Shown here: positions 56,635 through 64,000 of the stretch, in pieces
Position numbering within the stretch: the stretch's first letter is position 1
Layout of the letters: the number at the start of each line of letters is the position of its first letter
NCBI RefSeq assembly: GCF_002931075.1
Contig: NZ_PSTQ01000007.1
Span: 124,001-188,000 of the forward strand
Source: Pseudoclavibacter sp. AY1F1
GTDB taxonomy: Bacteria; Actinomycetota; Actinomycetes; Actinomycetales; Microbacteriaceae
Direction: 5' to 3'
DNA: 64,000 nucleotides
Translations under genes and position numbers: made by a program
Notes under the pieces: model-generated
Told to the model about the DNA's origin: nothing
The model's input: the letters and a program-made list of their open reading frames with translations, nothing else
The model's database searches: none

Positions 56635-58104
56635 TTACGCGTACGGGTTCGGCGTGAGCGTGTACTTCGTGTACAGGTACTCCTCGATGCCTTCGAAGCC
56701 ACCCTCGCGGCCGATGCCGGACATCTTCACGCCACCGAATGGTGCTGCGGCGTTGGACAGCACGCCGATGTTGAGGCCCATCATGCCCGTCTCGATGCGG
56801 TCGATGAGGCGTTGGCCGCGCTTCAGGTCTTCCGTGAAGACGTAGGAGACGAGGCCGTACTCGGTGTCATTGGCGAGGCGGATGGCTTCTTCCTCGTCGG
56901 CGAACGTCGTGATGGAGAGCACTGGTCCGAAGATCTCCTCGCGGAAGATCTCGCTCGACGCTGGCGTGCGGTTGAGGACTGTGGGTTCGTAGAACGAGCC
57001 GTCGCCCTCGACGCGCTTGCCGCCGTGCAGGAGCTCAGCGCCCGCGGCAACCGCGGAGTCCACAAGCGACGCCACCTTGTCGACGGCCTTGTCTTCCACG
57101 AGCGGCCCGATGATGACACCCTCCTCGGTGCCGCGTCCGATCTTGAACGAGGCGACCTTCTCGGTGACGCGACGCGCGAACTCGTCGGCGACGTCCGTGT
57201 GGACGAGGATGCGGTTCGCGGCCGTGCACGCCTGGCCGATGTTGCGGAACTTCGCAGCGATGACACCCTCAACGGCCTTATCGAGGTCGGCGTCTTCGAA
57301 GACGACGAAGGGTGCGTTGCCGCCGAGCTCCATCGAGGTGCGCAGCACGTTCTTCGTGGCTTCCTTCATGAGGGCCTGGCCGACTCCCGTCGAACCCGTG
57401 AACGAGATCTTGCGGAGGCGCGGGTCGGCGATGATCGGCGACGAGACGGCGGCGGTGCTGCGCGTCGTGATGACGTTGACAACTCCCTTGGGCAGGCCGG
57501 CTTCTTCGAGGATCTTCACGAAGTAGAGGGTCGTGAGGGGCGTGAGGGATGCGGGCTTCACGACCGAGGTGCAGCCTGCGGCGATGGCCGGGGCGATCTT
57601 GCGCGTCGCCATGGCGAGCGGGAAGTTCCACGGGGTGATGAGGAACGCGGGGCCGACGGGGTGCTTCGAGACGATCATGCGCCCAGTACCCTCCGGCTGC
57701 GTGCCGTAGCGGCCGTGCACGCGCACGGCTTCCTCGCTGAACCAGCGGAGGAACTCGCCACCGTAGGTGACCTCTCCCTGCGCCTCGGCGAGGGGTTTGC
57801 CCATCTCGAGCGTCATGATGAGCGCCATCTCGTCGCGGCGCTCCTGGAGGATGTCGAACGCGCGACGGAGGATCTCCCCGCGCTCACGCGGGGCCATGCG
57901 TGCGAAGTCTTCCTGAGCGGCGACCGCAGCGTCGAGGGCCTGGATGCCCTGCTCGGGGTTCGCGTTCGCGATGTGCTTGAGCGCCTTGCCGGTCGATGGG
58001 TCGTTGACCGCGAATGGCTCGTCGACACCGTCGACCCACTCGCCGCCGATGAATAGCTGACCGGGGACCTTCGCAAGCAGTTCCGCTTCGTTGGGGTACG
58101 TCAT
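56635..58104 (-). CDS. gabD: NAD(P)-dependent succinate-semialdehyde dehydrogenase
   Basis: This aldehyde dehydrogenase has 489 residues. FLITPWNFPLAMATRKIAPA and KPASLTPLTT bind the cofactor, MELGGNAPFVVFEDAD holds the general base and NIGQACTAANRI the nucleophilic Cys; the C-terminus PFGGVKMSGIGREGG is that of GabD. It oxidises succinate semialdehyde to succinate in GABA and related breakdown. ATG 58104 has an AGGAG ribosome site. The neighbouring luciferase-like and IclR genes on the same strand suggest a small catabolic group. Confidence 0.93.
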   Translation of the reverse strand: MTYPNEAELLAKVPGQLFIGGEWVDGVDEPFAVNDPSTGKALKHIANANPEQGIQALDAAVAAQEDFARMAPRERGEILRRAFDILQERRDEMALIMTLEMGKPLAEAQGEVTYGGEFLRWFSEEAVRVHGRYGTQPEGTGRMIVSKHPVGPAFLITPWNFPLAMATRKIAPAIAAGCTSVVKPASLTPLTTLYFVKILEEAGLPKGVVNVITTRSTAAVSSPIIADPRLRKISFTGSTGVGQALMKEATKNVLRTSMELGGNAPFVVFEDADLDKAVEGVIAAKFRNIGQACTAANRILVHTDVADEFARRVTEKVASFKIGRGTEEGVIIGPLVEDKAVDKVASLVDSAVAAGAELLHGGKRVEGDGSFYEPTVLNRTPASSEIFREEIFGPVLSITTFADEEEAIRLANDTEYGLVSYVFTEDLKRGQRLIDRIETGMMGLNIGVLSNAAAPFGGVKMSGIGREGGFEGIEEYLYTKYTLTPNPYA

Positions 58105-58255
58105 TGTGCAAACTCCTCAGTGGTTGGCGGGCTCGAGTGTGGCGTGCTCAAGTGGTGATGAATGCTTCAACGCTACTCGTGCGGGCTGGGCGCTTCACGA
58201 ACACTTCGCCCAGCCCGGAGGTGCACAGTCGTGCATCCGCACAATCGAATCCTGG

Positions 58256-59290
58256 CTACGAAAGCAGGTCCCTCACCATCGGGATGACCTTCGTGCCGTA
58301 CAGCTCGATTGCCCTCATGCTGTGCTCGTGCGGGAGGGTGCCCGCACTGTACTTGAGGTCGAAGCGCTGGAGGCCCAGCACCTGCACGGTCGCCGCGATC
58401 TTGCGGGCGACGGTTTCCGGGGAGCCCACGTAGAGCGCCCCGCGCTCCCCCGTCTCCTGCACGTACTGCTCGTACTGCATGGGCGACCAGCCGCGCTCCT
58501 TGCCGATGCGCATCATCATGGTGCGGTAGTTGAGCCAGTGCTCCTCGCGCGCCTGCTCGTCGGTGTCGGCGATGTGGCCTGGCGAGTGTGCGCCGATGGG
58601 GCCGTTGGGGTGGCCGAACTGCTCGTTCGCCTGGCGGTAGAGGTTCGCGAAGGGCGCGAAGCGCGCCGATTCGCCGCCGATGATCGCGAGCATGAGGGGC
58701 ATCGAGTACTGCGCGGCTCGCACCACGGACTGTGGTGTGCCACCGACGGCGGCCCAGGTGCGCAGGCGTCCTTCTTCGAGCTGTGGATGCACGGTGACCT
58801 CGTTGAGAGCTCCCCGCACGGTTCCATTCCAGCTCACTGGTCCACCCGCGGCGATCTTCATGAAGAGGTCGAGCTTCTCCTCGAAGAGGACTTCGTAGTC
58901 CTGCAGGTTGAGCCCGAAGAGCGGGAAGGACTCGGTAAACGAGCCGCGGCCGAGCATGACCTCGGCGCGCCCGCTCGAGATGGCGTCGACTGTCGAGAAG
59001 CGCTGGAAGACGCGCACGGGGTCGTCCGAGCTGAGCACCGTGACGGCACTGCCGAGGCGGATGCGCTCGGTGCGGGCCGCGATGGCGGCGAGCACGGTCT
59101 CGGGAGTCGAGATCGCGAAATCGTCTCGGTGGTGCTCGCCGACGGCAAAAGCGTCGATGCCGACCTGCTCGGCGAGCACGCCTTCCTCAACGACGTCGCG
59201 GATGACCTGCGCGTGGGAGCGAGGCTGCCCGTCAAGGTCGTTGGTCGCGTCGCCGAAGGTGTTGAGGCCGAACTCGATCGTGCCGGTCAT
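58256..59290 (-). CDS. Luciferase-like flavin oxidoreductase
   Basis: This TIM-barrel protein has 344 residues (IEFGLNTFGD, GIDAFAVGEHHRDDFA, RVFQRFSTVDAISSGRAEVMLGRG split across beta-4 and beta-5, AAVGGTPQSVVRAA). It belongs to the Atu2307/SP_0267-like LLM branch, with no substrate assigned. ATG 59290 is preferred to the upstream ATG 59305, because a GGAG site stands just before it. It lies 152 nt upstream of gabD, with a hairpin between it and the IclR gene. Confidence 0.91.
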   Translation of the reverse strand: MTGTIEFGLNTFGDATNDLDGQPRSHAQVIRDVVEEGVLAEQVGIDAFAVGEHHRDDFAISTPETVLAAIAARTERIRLGSAVTVLSSDDPVRVFQRFSTVDAISSGRAEVMLGRGSFTESFPLFGLNLQDYEVLFEEKLDLFMKIAAGGPVSWNGTVRGALNEVTVHPQLEEGRLRTWAAVGGTPQSVVRAAQYSMPLMLAIIGGESARFAPFANLYRQANEQFGHPNGPIGAHSPGHIADTDEQAREEHWLNYRTMMMRIGKERGWSPMQYEQYVQETGERGALYVGSPETVARKIAATVQVLGLQRFDLKYSAGTLPHEHSMRAIELYGTKVIPMVRDLLS

Positions 59291-59372
59291 GGCAGCTCCA
59301 TCCATTTCAATGCAATTACATGCACCCTACCGCCGGGAAGGACGACGCGGTTCTGCCCTCGGCGCAAGAAAA

Positions 59373-59411
59373 GCGCCGCCCCGGGGGAACACGGCATCCC
59401 CGAGGCGGCGC
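59373..59411 (-). terminator. Hairpin between iclR-type gene and luciferase-like gene
   Basis: A stem of about 15 bp with one mismatch (GCGCCGCCCC... against ...GAGGCGGCGC) over an 8-nt loop, in the 227-nt gap after the IclR gene. It would end the IclR transcript. Confidence 0.6.
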
Positions 59412-59517
59412 GGCTTGTGATCGATGCGACGCAGTGCGAAGTCAGCGTCCGACACGGCGGTCCATGCAATCGAATGAAGTTCGATGATGATGCCAAGAAA
59501 TGCCCTGGCGAGTCAAC

Positions 59518-60387
59518 TCAGGTGGGCCTCGCCTGGCCGCCGATCTTGGCCGAGAGCTCGGCAGCCGCGCGCGCGACGTGCGCGCCGAGCGCATCCAACT
59601 GCCTTCCAACCCGGAGCGCCGGGCCCGACACGTTGATGGCTGCGATGACACGACCCGCGTAGTCAGTCACGGGCGCAGACGCACCGACGACGCCGGTCTC
59701 CATCTCCTCCTCGAGGAGCGCATACCCGCGCTCTTTGATGACCGAGATCTCGCGCAGGAGGCTGTCGAAGTCGGTGACGCGCGCCTTATCCCTGGGCGGC
59801 TCCTCGAGCAAGGAGAAGCCTGGCGCCTGCATCGCGGGGTTGAGCGGACCGAGGATGACTCGGTCGTGCCCGTGTTCCGAGTACCAGAGGCGCAGAGCCT
59901 GCTCGTCCCAGTCGCTCAGCAGAACTCGCCCGGACGGCGTTCGCCAGGCTGCAGTCGTCACTCCCTCCCACCCGGTGGAGCGGAACTCGTGCGGACTCAA
60001 TTCGCTGAGGATCGTCAGCACGTTGCCGCCGCGCAGAACGCAGAGGTGCGTCGTCTCCCTGGTCGCCTGCGCGATGCGCTTGACCGCCGTGCGACCTTCC
60101 CTGGCGAGCGTCGCCTCCGCCGTGATGGCGGCAAGGGAGTAGATGCGAGATCCGACTCGGTAGGCCATCGAGGAAGGGTCCCGTTCGACGAGACCCGCCT
60201 CGGCGAGCGTCGCGAGTGAGCGCGAGACGACGGCCTTGTCGCGTCCTGCGAGTTCCGCGACCCGAACCACCCCCAGCCCTCCTGCACGCGCCGCCTCTTC
60301 CGAGCTCAGCACTTCAAGAAGTTCAAGATCTCGCGTGAGCCCCGAGGAGTTCCGCCTACCGCTTGGTCGATCAGTTGGTGAGGACAT
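59518..60387 (-). CDS. IclR-family transcriptional regulator
   Basis: This regulator has 289 residues. The winged helix (VVRVAELAGRDKAVVSRSLATLAEAGLV) and the IclR ligand domain (THLCVLRGGNVLTI, AWRTPSGRVLL, ERGYALLEEEMETGVVGASAPV, AAINVSGPALR) are clear. ATG 60387 has TAGTCT exactly 6 nt upstream. It is divergent from the OpuC-type transporter operon, and both it and the luciferase-like and gabD genes could be its targets; the inducer is unknown. Confidence 0.92.
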   Translation of the reverse strand: MSSPTDRPSGRRNSSGLTRDLELLEVLSSEEAARAGGLGVVRVAELAGRDKAVVSRSLATLAEAGLVERDPSSMAYRVGSRIYSLAAITAEATLAREGRTAVKRIAQATRETTHLCVLRGGNVLTILSELSPHEFRSTGWEGVTTAAWRTPSGRVLLSDWDEQALRLWYSEHGHDRVILGPLNPAMQAPGFSLLEEPPRDKARVTDFDSLLREISVIKERGYALLEEEMETGVVGASAPVTDYAGRVIAAINVSGPALRVGRQLDALGAHVARAAAELSAKIGGQARPT

Positions 60388-60393
60388 GCATGG

Positions 60394-60399
60394 AGACTA
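60394..60399 (-). promoter_or_regulatory. -10 hexamer TAGTCT, leaderless start of iclR-type gene
   Basis: TAGTCT on the minus strand ends 6 nt before ATG 60387. Confidence 0.6.
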
Positions 60400-60516
60400 C
60401 GCCGAGTTGCCATTTCGTCAACACCCGTTGTGCATTTGGTAACGGCAGGCCTATCTTGATGACATCGCCACGGCGACCGAAAAAGCCCACTCAATGAAGA
60501 GAAACGGCGATGTTCA

Positions 60517-61182
60517 ATGGATGACTTCGATTTCGATGGCCTCATCACCTTCCTCGGCAGACGCTCGGACGAGATCCTCACGCTGACCCTCGAGCACCTT
60601 GCAGTCGTCCTGACATCAGTGGTGATCGCGGCCGTCATCGGCATCGGCCTCGGCCTGCTCGTCTGGGACCGCCCGGCAGCCAGGACCTCGGTCATCACGA
60701 CGGCAGCCGTCGCCATCACGATCCCGTCACTCGCGCTACTGGCTCTCCTAAGCCCGGTCCTCGGTCTCGGCTGGGCACCGACCCTCGTGGCGCTCGTCTT
60801 CTACGCGCTGCTTCCGATCATCCGCAACACCGCGGTCGGACTCGGGGAGGTGCCGAAACCCATCCTGGAAGCCGCGAGTGGCGTGGGCATGAGCCGGAAC
60901 CGCGTCCTCATCTCCACACAGCTGCCGCTTGCCTGGCCCGTCATCATCACGGGCCTGCGCGTTGCAACACAGATGTCAGTCGGGGTTGCCGCGATCGCCG
61001 CCTACGTCGCTGGTCCCGGACTCGGCCAGTACATCTTCAAGGGGCTCTCATCGCTGGGCTCCAAAAACGCCCTCAACTACGCCCTCACCGGCACCGTCGC
61101 GATCATCATCCTCGCGCTCCTTCTCGACGGGCTGTTTGTGCTCGTCGCCCGCCACACGACTTCAAGGGGTCTCCGTGCCTGA
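60517..61182 (+). CDS. OpuC-type ABC permease 1 (quaternary amine uptake)
   Basis: This permease has 221 residues and six helices. The coupling loop EAASGVGMSRNRVLISTQLPLAWPVI is the EAA motif that contacts the ATPase, and the IPSLALLALLSPVLGLG and GLGQYIFKGLSSL segments match OpuCB/ProW-type permeases for glycine betaine, choline or carnitine. ATG 60517 is used; GAAGAG lies 15-20 nt upstream, rather far. The ATPase gene overlaps its end by 8 nt. Confidence 0.9.
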   Translation: MDDFDFDGLITFLGRRSDEILTLTLEHLAVVLTSVVIAAVIGIGLGLLVWDRPAARTSVITTAAVAITIPSLALLALLSPVLGLGWAPTLVALVFYALLPIIRNTAVGLGEVPKPILEAASGVGMSRNRVLISTQLPLAWPVIITGLRVATQMSVGVAAIAAYVAGPGLGQYIFKGLSSLGSKNALNYALTGTVAIIILALLLDGLFVLVARHTTSRGLRA

Positions 61183-62239
61183 TACCACCACCTCCGGACT
61201 CACCAACACCGGCGTCATCCGCGCTCTCGGCGAAGCAGACGGCGGCGTGAGCATCGAGCTCACCGACGTCACGAAGCACTATCCGGGCCAGGACCGTCCG
61301 GCGGTCGAGGGGTTCTCCATGTCGATCGACCCTGGCGAGCTCATCATGTTCGTCGGGCCGAGTGGATGCGGCAAGACGACCACCATGAAGATGGTCAACC
61401 GCATTATCGAGCCGACCAGCGGGTCGATCAAGATCGACGGCAAGGATGTTCTCTCGCTGGAGCCGAACGAGCTCCGCAGGCACATCGGCTACGTCATCCA
61501 GCAGATCGGCCTCTTCCCGCACCTCACGATCGCCGAGAACATCGCGACCGTGCCCAAGCTGCTCGGCTGGAGCAAGAGCCGCATCGCAGAGCGCGTCGAC
61601 GAGCTGCTGCAAACCGTCGAGCTCGACCCCGGCGTGTTCGCCAAGCGCTACCCTCGTCAGCTCTCTGGTGGCCAGCAGCAGCGCGTGGGCGTAGCGCGGG
61701 CGCTTGCCGCCGACCCACCCGTCATGCTCATGGACGAGCCGTTCGGAGCCACCGACCCGATCACCCGCGAGCGCCTCCAGGGCGAGTTCCTCCGGTTGCA
61801 GGCGGAGATCGGGAAGACGATCATCTTCGTCACGCACGACTTCGACGAGGCGATCAGGCTCGGCGACCGGATCGCGGTGTTGAGTGAGCGCAGCAAGATC
61901 GAGCAGTTCGATACTCCCGCGAACATTCTCGCGAAGCCGGCGAACGAGTACGTGTCGTCGTTCATCGGCAAGGGTGCCGCATTGAAGCGGCTGGCGTTGA
62001 TCCCGGTGACGGATGCGCGTATCGGCGCGGTCGCGTCAGACTCAGCTTCCCTCTCGGTGGATTCGGGCGACTCGCTGCGCGACGCCCTCGACGCGCTCGT
62101 CCTGTCCGGAGCGCCGAGCGTCACGGTGTCGCGCGGCGGCAGGGCGATCGGCAGCATCAGCCTCGAGGACGTCTCTGGCGCTCTTGGCGCTGACGCGGCG
62201 ACACTCCTCGCGAACCAAGAGCGGGAGGCACGCTCATGA
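61175..62239 (+). CDS. OpuC-type ABC ATPase with CBS-like tail
   Basis: This ATPase has 354 residues. VGPSGCGKTTTMKMVN (Walker A), YVIQQIGLFPHLTI (Q loop), LSGGQQQRVG and VMLMDEPFGATDP identify an ABC protein of the quaternary-amine (OpuCA/ProV) type. The tail after residue 280 (SGDSLRDALDALVLSGAPSV) is CBS-like but has only one partial CBS motif. GTG 61175 overlaps the permease stop; its end overlaps the second permease start. Confidence 0.93.
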   Translation: MPDTTTSGLTNTGVIRALGEADGGVSIELTDVTKHYPGQDRPAVEGFSMSIDPGELIMFVGPSGCGKTTTMKMVNRIIEPTSGSIKIDGKDVLSLEPNELRRHIGYVIQQIGLFPHLTIAENIATVPKLLGWSKSRIAERVDELLQTVELDPGVFAKRYPRQLSGGQQQRVGVARALAADPPVMLMDEPFGATDPITRERLQGEFLRLQAEIGKTIIFVTHDFDEAIRLGDRIAVLSERSKIEQFDTPANILAKPANEYVSSFIGKGAALKRLALIPVTDARIGAVASDSASLSVDSGDSLRDALDALVLSGAPSVTVSRGGRAIGSISLEDVSGALGADAATLLANQEREARS

Positions 62240-63033
62240 CGACTGCTCACGTCGTCGAGCCCGTCACTACGGCGACGACGATCCCCGAGATCGCCCCGGT
62301 GACCGGTGGCCGATTCAAGTGGCTCCGCCGTTTGCTGCCGCTCATCGTCGTTGGGCTTGTGCTCGTCGCACTCTTCGTGTGGCTGTCTCAGCTGCAGCTC
62401 GACTCCATTGAGGAGCGCACGCTGAATCCCGACTACATCATCGCGCGAGTCCGCGAGCACCTTGTCCTGACGATCACGGCGTCGGCTCTCGTCGCTGTGC
62501 TCGCCATTCCCGCTGGCATCGCCGTTGCTAAGTCGCGCTCGCGAATCTTCCGCGGCGTCATCATCGGGCTCGCGAACATCGGCCAGGCCACTCCCGCCGT
62601 CGGCGTCGTGATCCTGCTCGCCATCGTGTGGCAGACGGGCTTCGCGACGGCACTCATCGCCCTCGTCGCCTACTCGTTCCTGCCTGTCCTGCGCAACACG
62701 ATGGCCGGCCTCGAATCCGTGGAACCCAGCGTGCGTGAGTCGGCGAAGGGCATGGGCATGACGGGGGCTCAGTCGTTGTGGCGCATTGAACTGCCACTCG
62801 CCTCGCCCGTCATCATCGCCGGGCTCAGGACTGCCCTCGTGTTCTGCGTCGGCGTCGCGACGATCGCCACGTTCATCAACGCGGGCGGCCTCGGCGACAT
62901 GATCGTGAACGGCCTCAAGTTGCAGCGCTACCCGGTGCTCTTCACGGGTGCGGTGCTCGTCGCATCCATCGCGGTCCTCATCGACTGGTTCGCGGGACTC
63001 ATCGAAGACTTCGTCAAGCCGAAGGGGCTCTGA
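62236..63033 (+). CDS. OpuC-type ABC permease 2
   Basis: This permease has 265 residues. It has an extra N-terminal helix (about 32-56) before the six-helix core, and the EAA loop reads SVRESAKGMGMTGAQSLWRIELPLASPVI. It pairs with the first permease, as OpuCB and OpuCD do. ATG 62236 overlaps the ATPase stop (ATGA). The lipoprotein gene follows after 47 nt. Confidence 0.92.
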   Translation: MTTAHVVEPVTTATTIPEIAPVTGGRFKWLRRLLPLIVVGLVLVALFVWLSQLQLDSIEERTLNPDYIIARVREHLVLTITASALVAVLAIPAGIAVAKSRSRIFRGVIIGLANIGQATPAVGVVILLAIVWQTGFATALIALVAYSFLPVLRNTMAGLESVEPSVRESAKGMGMTGAQSLWRIELPLASPVIIAGLRTALVFCVGVATIATFINAGGLGDMIVNGLKLQRYPVLFTGAVLVASIAVLIDWFAGLIEDFVKPKGL

Positions 63034-63080
63034 CCGGCATCGTCGCCGGCAGCGCACTACAGAAAAGGAACACCAGGATC

Positions 63081-64000
63081 ATGAAGAAACGAATCTCCAC
63101 CATCGCGACGCTGGCCGCGGCCGCTCTGCTCCTCACCGGATGCTCCGGCGGGGGTGGCGGGGGCGGCTCGGTGAGCACAGAGCTCGAGGGGCTCACCGGC
63201 GAGATCGGGGCGAAGGATTTCGCCGAGCAGTACGTCCTCGCCCACATCACGACGGAGCTCCTCAACGCCAACGGGGCCGACCTGACGGCGAACACGAAGC
63301 TCGTCGGATCGAGCAACGTCCGCCAGGCGCTCGAGAACGACCAGTTCGTGGGCTATTGGGAGTACACGGGCACCTCGTGGATCACCTACAACGGCAACAC
63401 CGCCCCCGTGAAGGGCGCCGAAGAGCAGTTCGCGGCGGTCAAGGAGGCAGACGCGGCGAAGGACATCGCCTGGCTGGAGCCCGCACCGCTCAACAACACG
63501 TACGCGTTCGCGATTCGCGCAGACAAGGCCGAGGAGCTCGGAGTCAAGACGCTGAGCGACATTGCCAAGCTCCCGAGCGAGGAGCAGACGTTCTGCATCG
63601 AGAGCGAGTTCTCGACGCGCGACGACGGATGGCCAGGGCTCAAGGCCGCTTATGGCTTCGACGCGCCGGACAGCAACGTCACGATGCTCGACACCGGGGT
63701 CATCTACACCGCCACTCAGGAAGGCACGGACTGCAACTTCGGCGAGGTCTTCCAGACGGACGGTCGCATCCCGGCGCTCGATCTTGTTGTTATGGAGGAC
63801 GACCTCGAGTTCTTCCCGAACTACCAGGGTGCCTTCACGGTCAAGCAGTCGACGCTCGACGAGTACCCCACGATCACCGACATCATCGCGCAGATCTCGC
63901 CCCTGCTCACGACCGAGGTCATGCAGCAGCTGAACAGCCGCGTGGATGTGGACGGCGAGGACCCGCAGGACGTCGCCATCGAGTGGCTCGAAGAACAGGA
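63081..64000 (+). CDS. OpuC-type substrate-binding lipoprotein (cut by window edge)
   Basis: The first 306 codons are present and the gene continues past base 64000. A signal peptide with lipobox LLTGC (Cys20) is followed by a Gly-rich linker and the glycine-betaine-binding fold (GEIGAKDFAEQYVLAHIT, VGYWEYTGTSWITYNG, ALDLVVMEDDLEFFPNYQ, LLTTEVMQQLNSRV). Aromatic positions (YWEYTGTSW, FFPNYQ) could form the cage that holds a quaternary ammonium group. ATG 63081 has an AGGA ribosome site. It completes the ABC importer started at 60517. Confidence 0.93.
   Translation, partial: MKKRISTIATLAAAALLLTGCSGGGGGGGSVSTELEGLTGEIGAKDFAEQYVLAHITTELLNANGADLTANTKLVGSSNVRQALENDQFVGYWEYTGTSWITYNGNTAPVKGAEEQFAAVKEADAAKDIAWLEPAPLNNTYAFAIRADKAEELGVKTLSDIAKLPSEEQTFCIESEFSTRDDGWPGLKAAYGFDAPDSNVTMLDTGVIYTATQEGTDCNFGEVFQTDGRIPALDLVVMEDDLEFFPNYQGAFTVKQSTLDEYPTITDIIAQISPLLTTEVMQQLNSRVDVDGEDPQDVAIEWLEEQ

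Noticed and set aside
55717-58056. A 779-codon plus-strand frame across the endonuclease-like and gabD genes
   Set aside because: It crosses an intergenic repeat region and runs antisense to two recognised genes; the product shows no conserved segment.

Overview
The window is GC-rich DNA with a strong G/C third-position bias, from a high-GC actinobacterium, most probably a member of the Microbacteriaceae. The reasons are actinobacterial rpoB and rpoC with TTG starts, a LAXTG-type sortase signal, a DUF222/HNH (13E12-type) protein, a furA-katA pair, a YkoFEDC thiamine-precursor transporter under a TPP riboswitch, and widespread apparently leaderless gene starts. I see no rRNA, tRNA, prophage, insertion sequence or CRISPR array.

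Layout. 1-4959: rpoC (cut by the window edge) and rpoB on the minus strand. 5388-9512: a small DUF1540 protein, a large cell-wall-anchored LTD/phytase-like protein and a lipoprotein, each followed by a strong hairpin. 9622-11638: furA-katA with a Fur/PerR-like operator, divergent from a spermidine-synthase-like methyltransferase. 12626-15235: a four-gene minus-strand unit of DUF3060 lipoprotein, DUF4190 membrane protein, response regulator and histidine kinase. 15454-26306: housekeeping and accessory genes (TPR-like protein, SprT-like protease, MscS channel, pirin, threonine aldolase, HNH protein, GNAT, alpha/beta hydrolase, tetR with a decayed FAD monooxygenase, UBP zinc finger). 26442-30739: an M20 amidohydrolase coupled to an ATP-grasp ligase, then a PglK-like ABC exporter. 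30736-33284: two luciferase-like monooxygenases. 33371-37838: a surface-sugar cluster (GT4-RgpF fusion, NeuD-like acyltransferase, DegT aminotransferase).

38245-43494: a TPP-riboswitch operon ykoF-ykoE-ykoD-ykoC with a luciferase-like monooxygenase appended by translational coupling. 43464-46165: a ketoglutarate-semialdehyde-type dehydrogenase and a GntR regulator. 46287-48352: EVE-domain protein, NUDIX protein, esterase and a small PspC protein. 48479-54823: an overlapping lhr helicase, pentapeptide-repeat and nei-type glycosylase operon. 54830-56469: a repeat-rich zone in which three 49-nt copies of one short element surround an AbiEi/DUF559-like endonuclease gene. 56635-64000: succinate-semialdehyde dehydrogenase, a luciferase-like monooxygenase and an IclR regulator, divergent from an OpuC-type quaternary-amine importer that runs off the window.

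Two points deserve most attention. First, fourteen starts have a TAnnnT hexamer ending exactly 6 or 7 nt upstream, the geometry expected for leaderless transcripts; I used this to choose starts and to support one tiny gene. Second, the 49-nt repeats around the endonuclease gene look like a small, possibly mobile or nuclease-associated repeat family. All functional calls rest on reading motifs by eye; no database search was possible.
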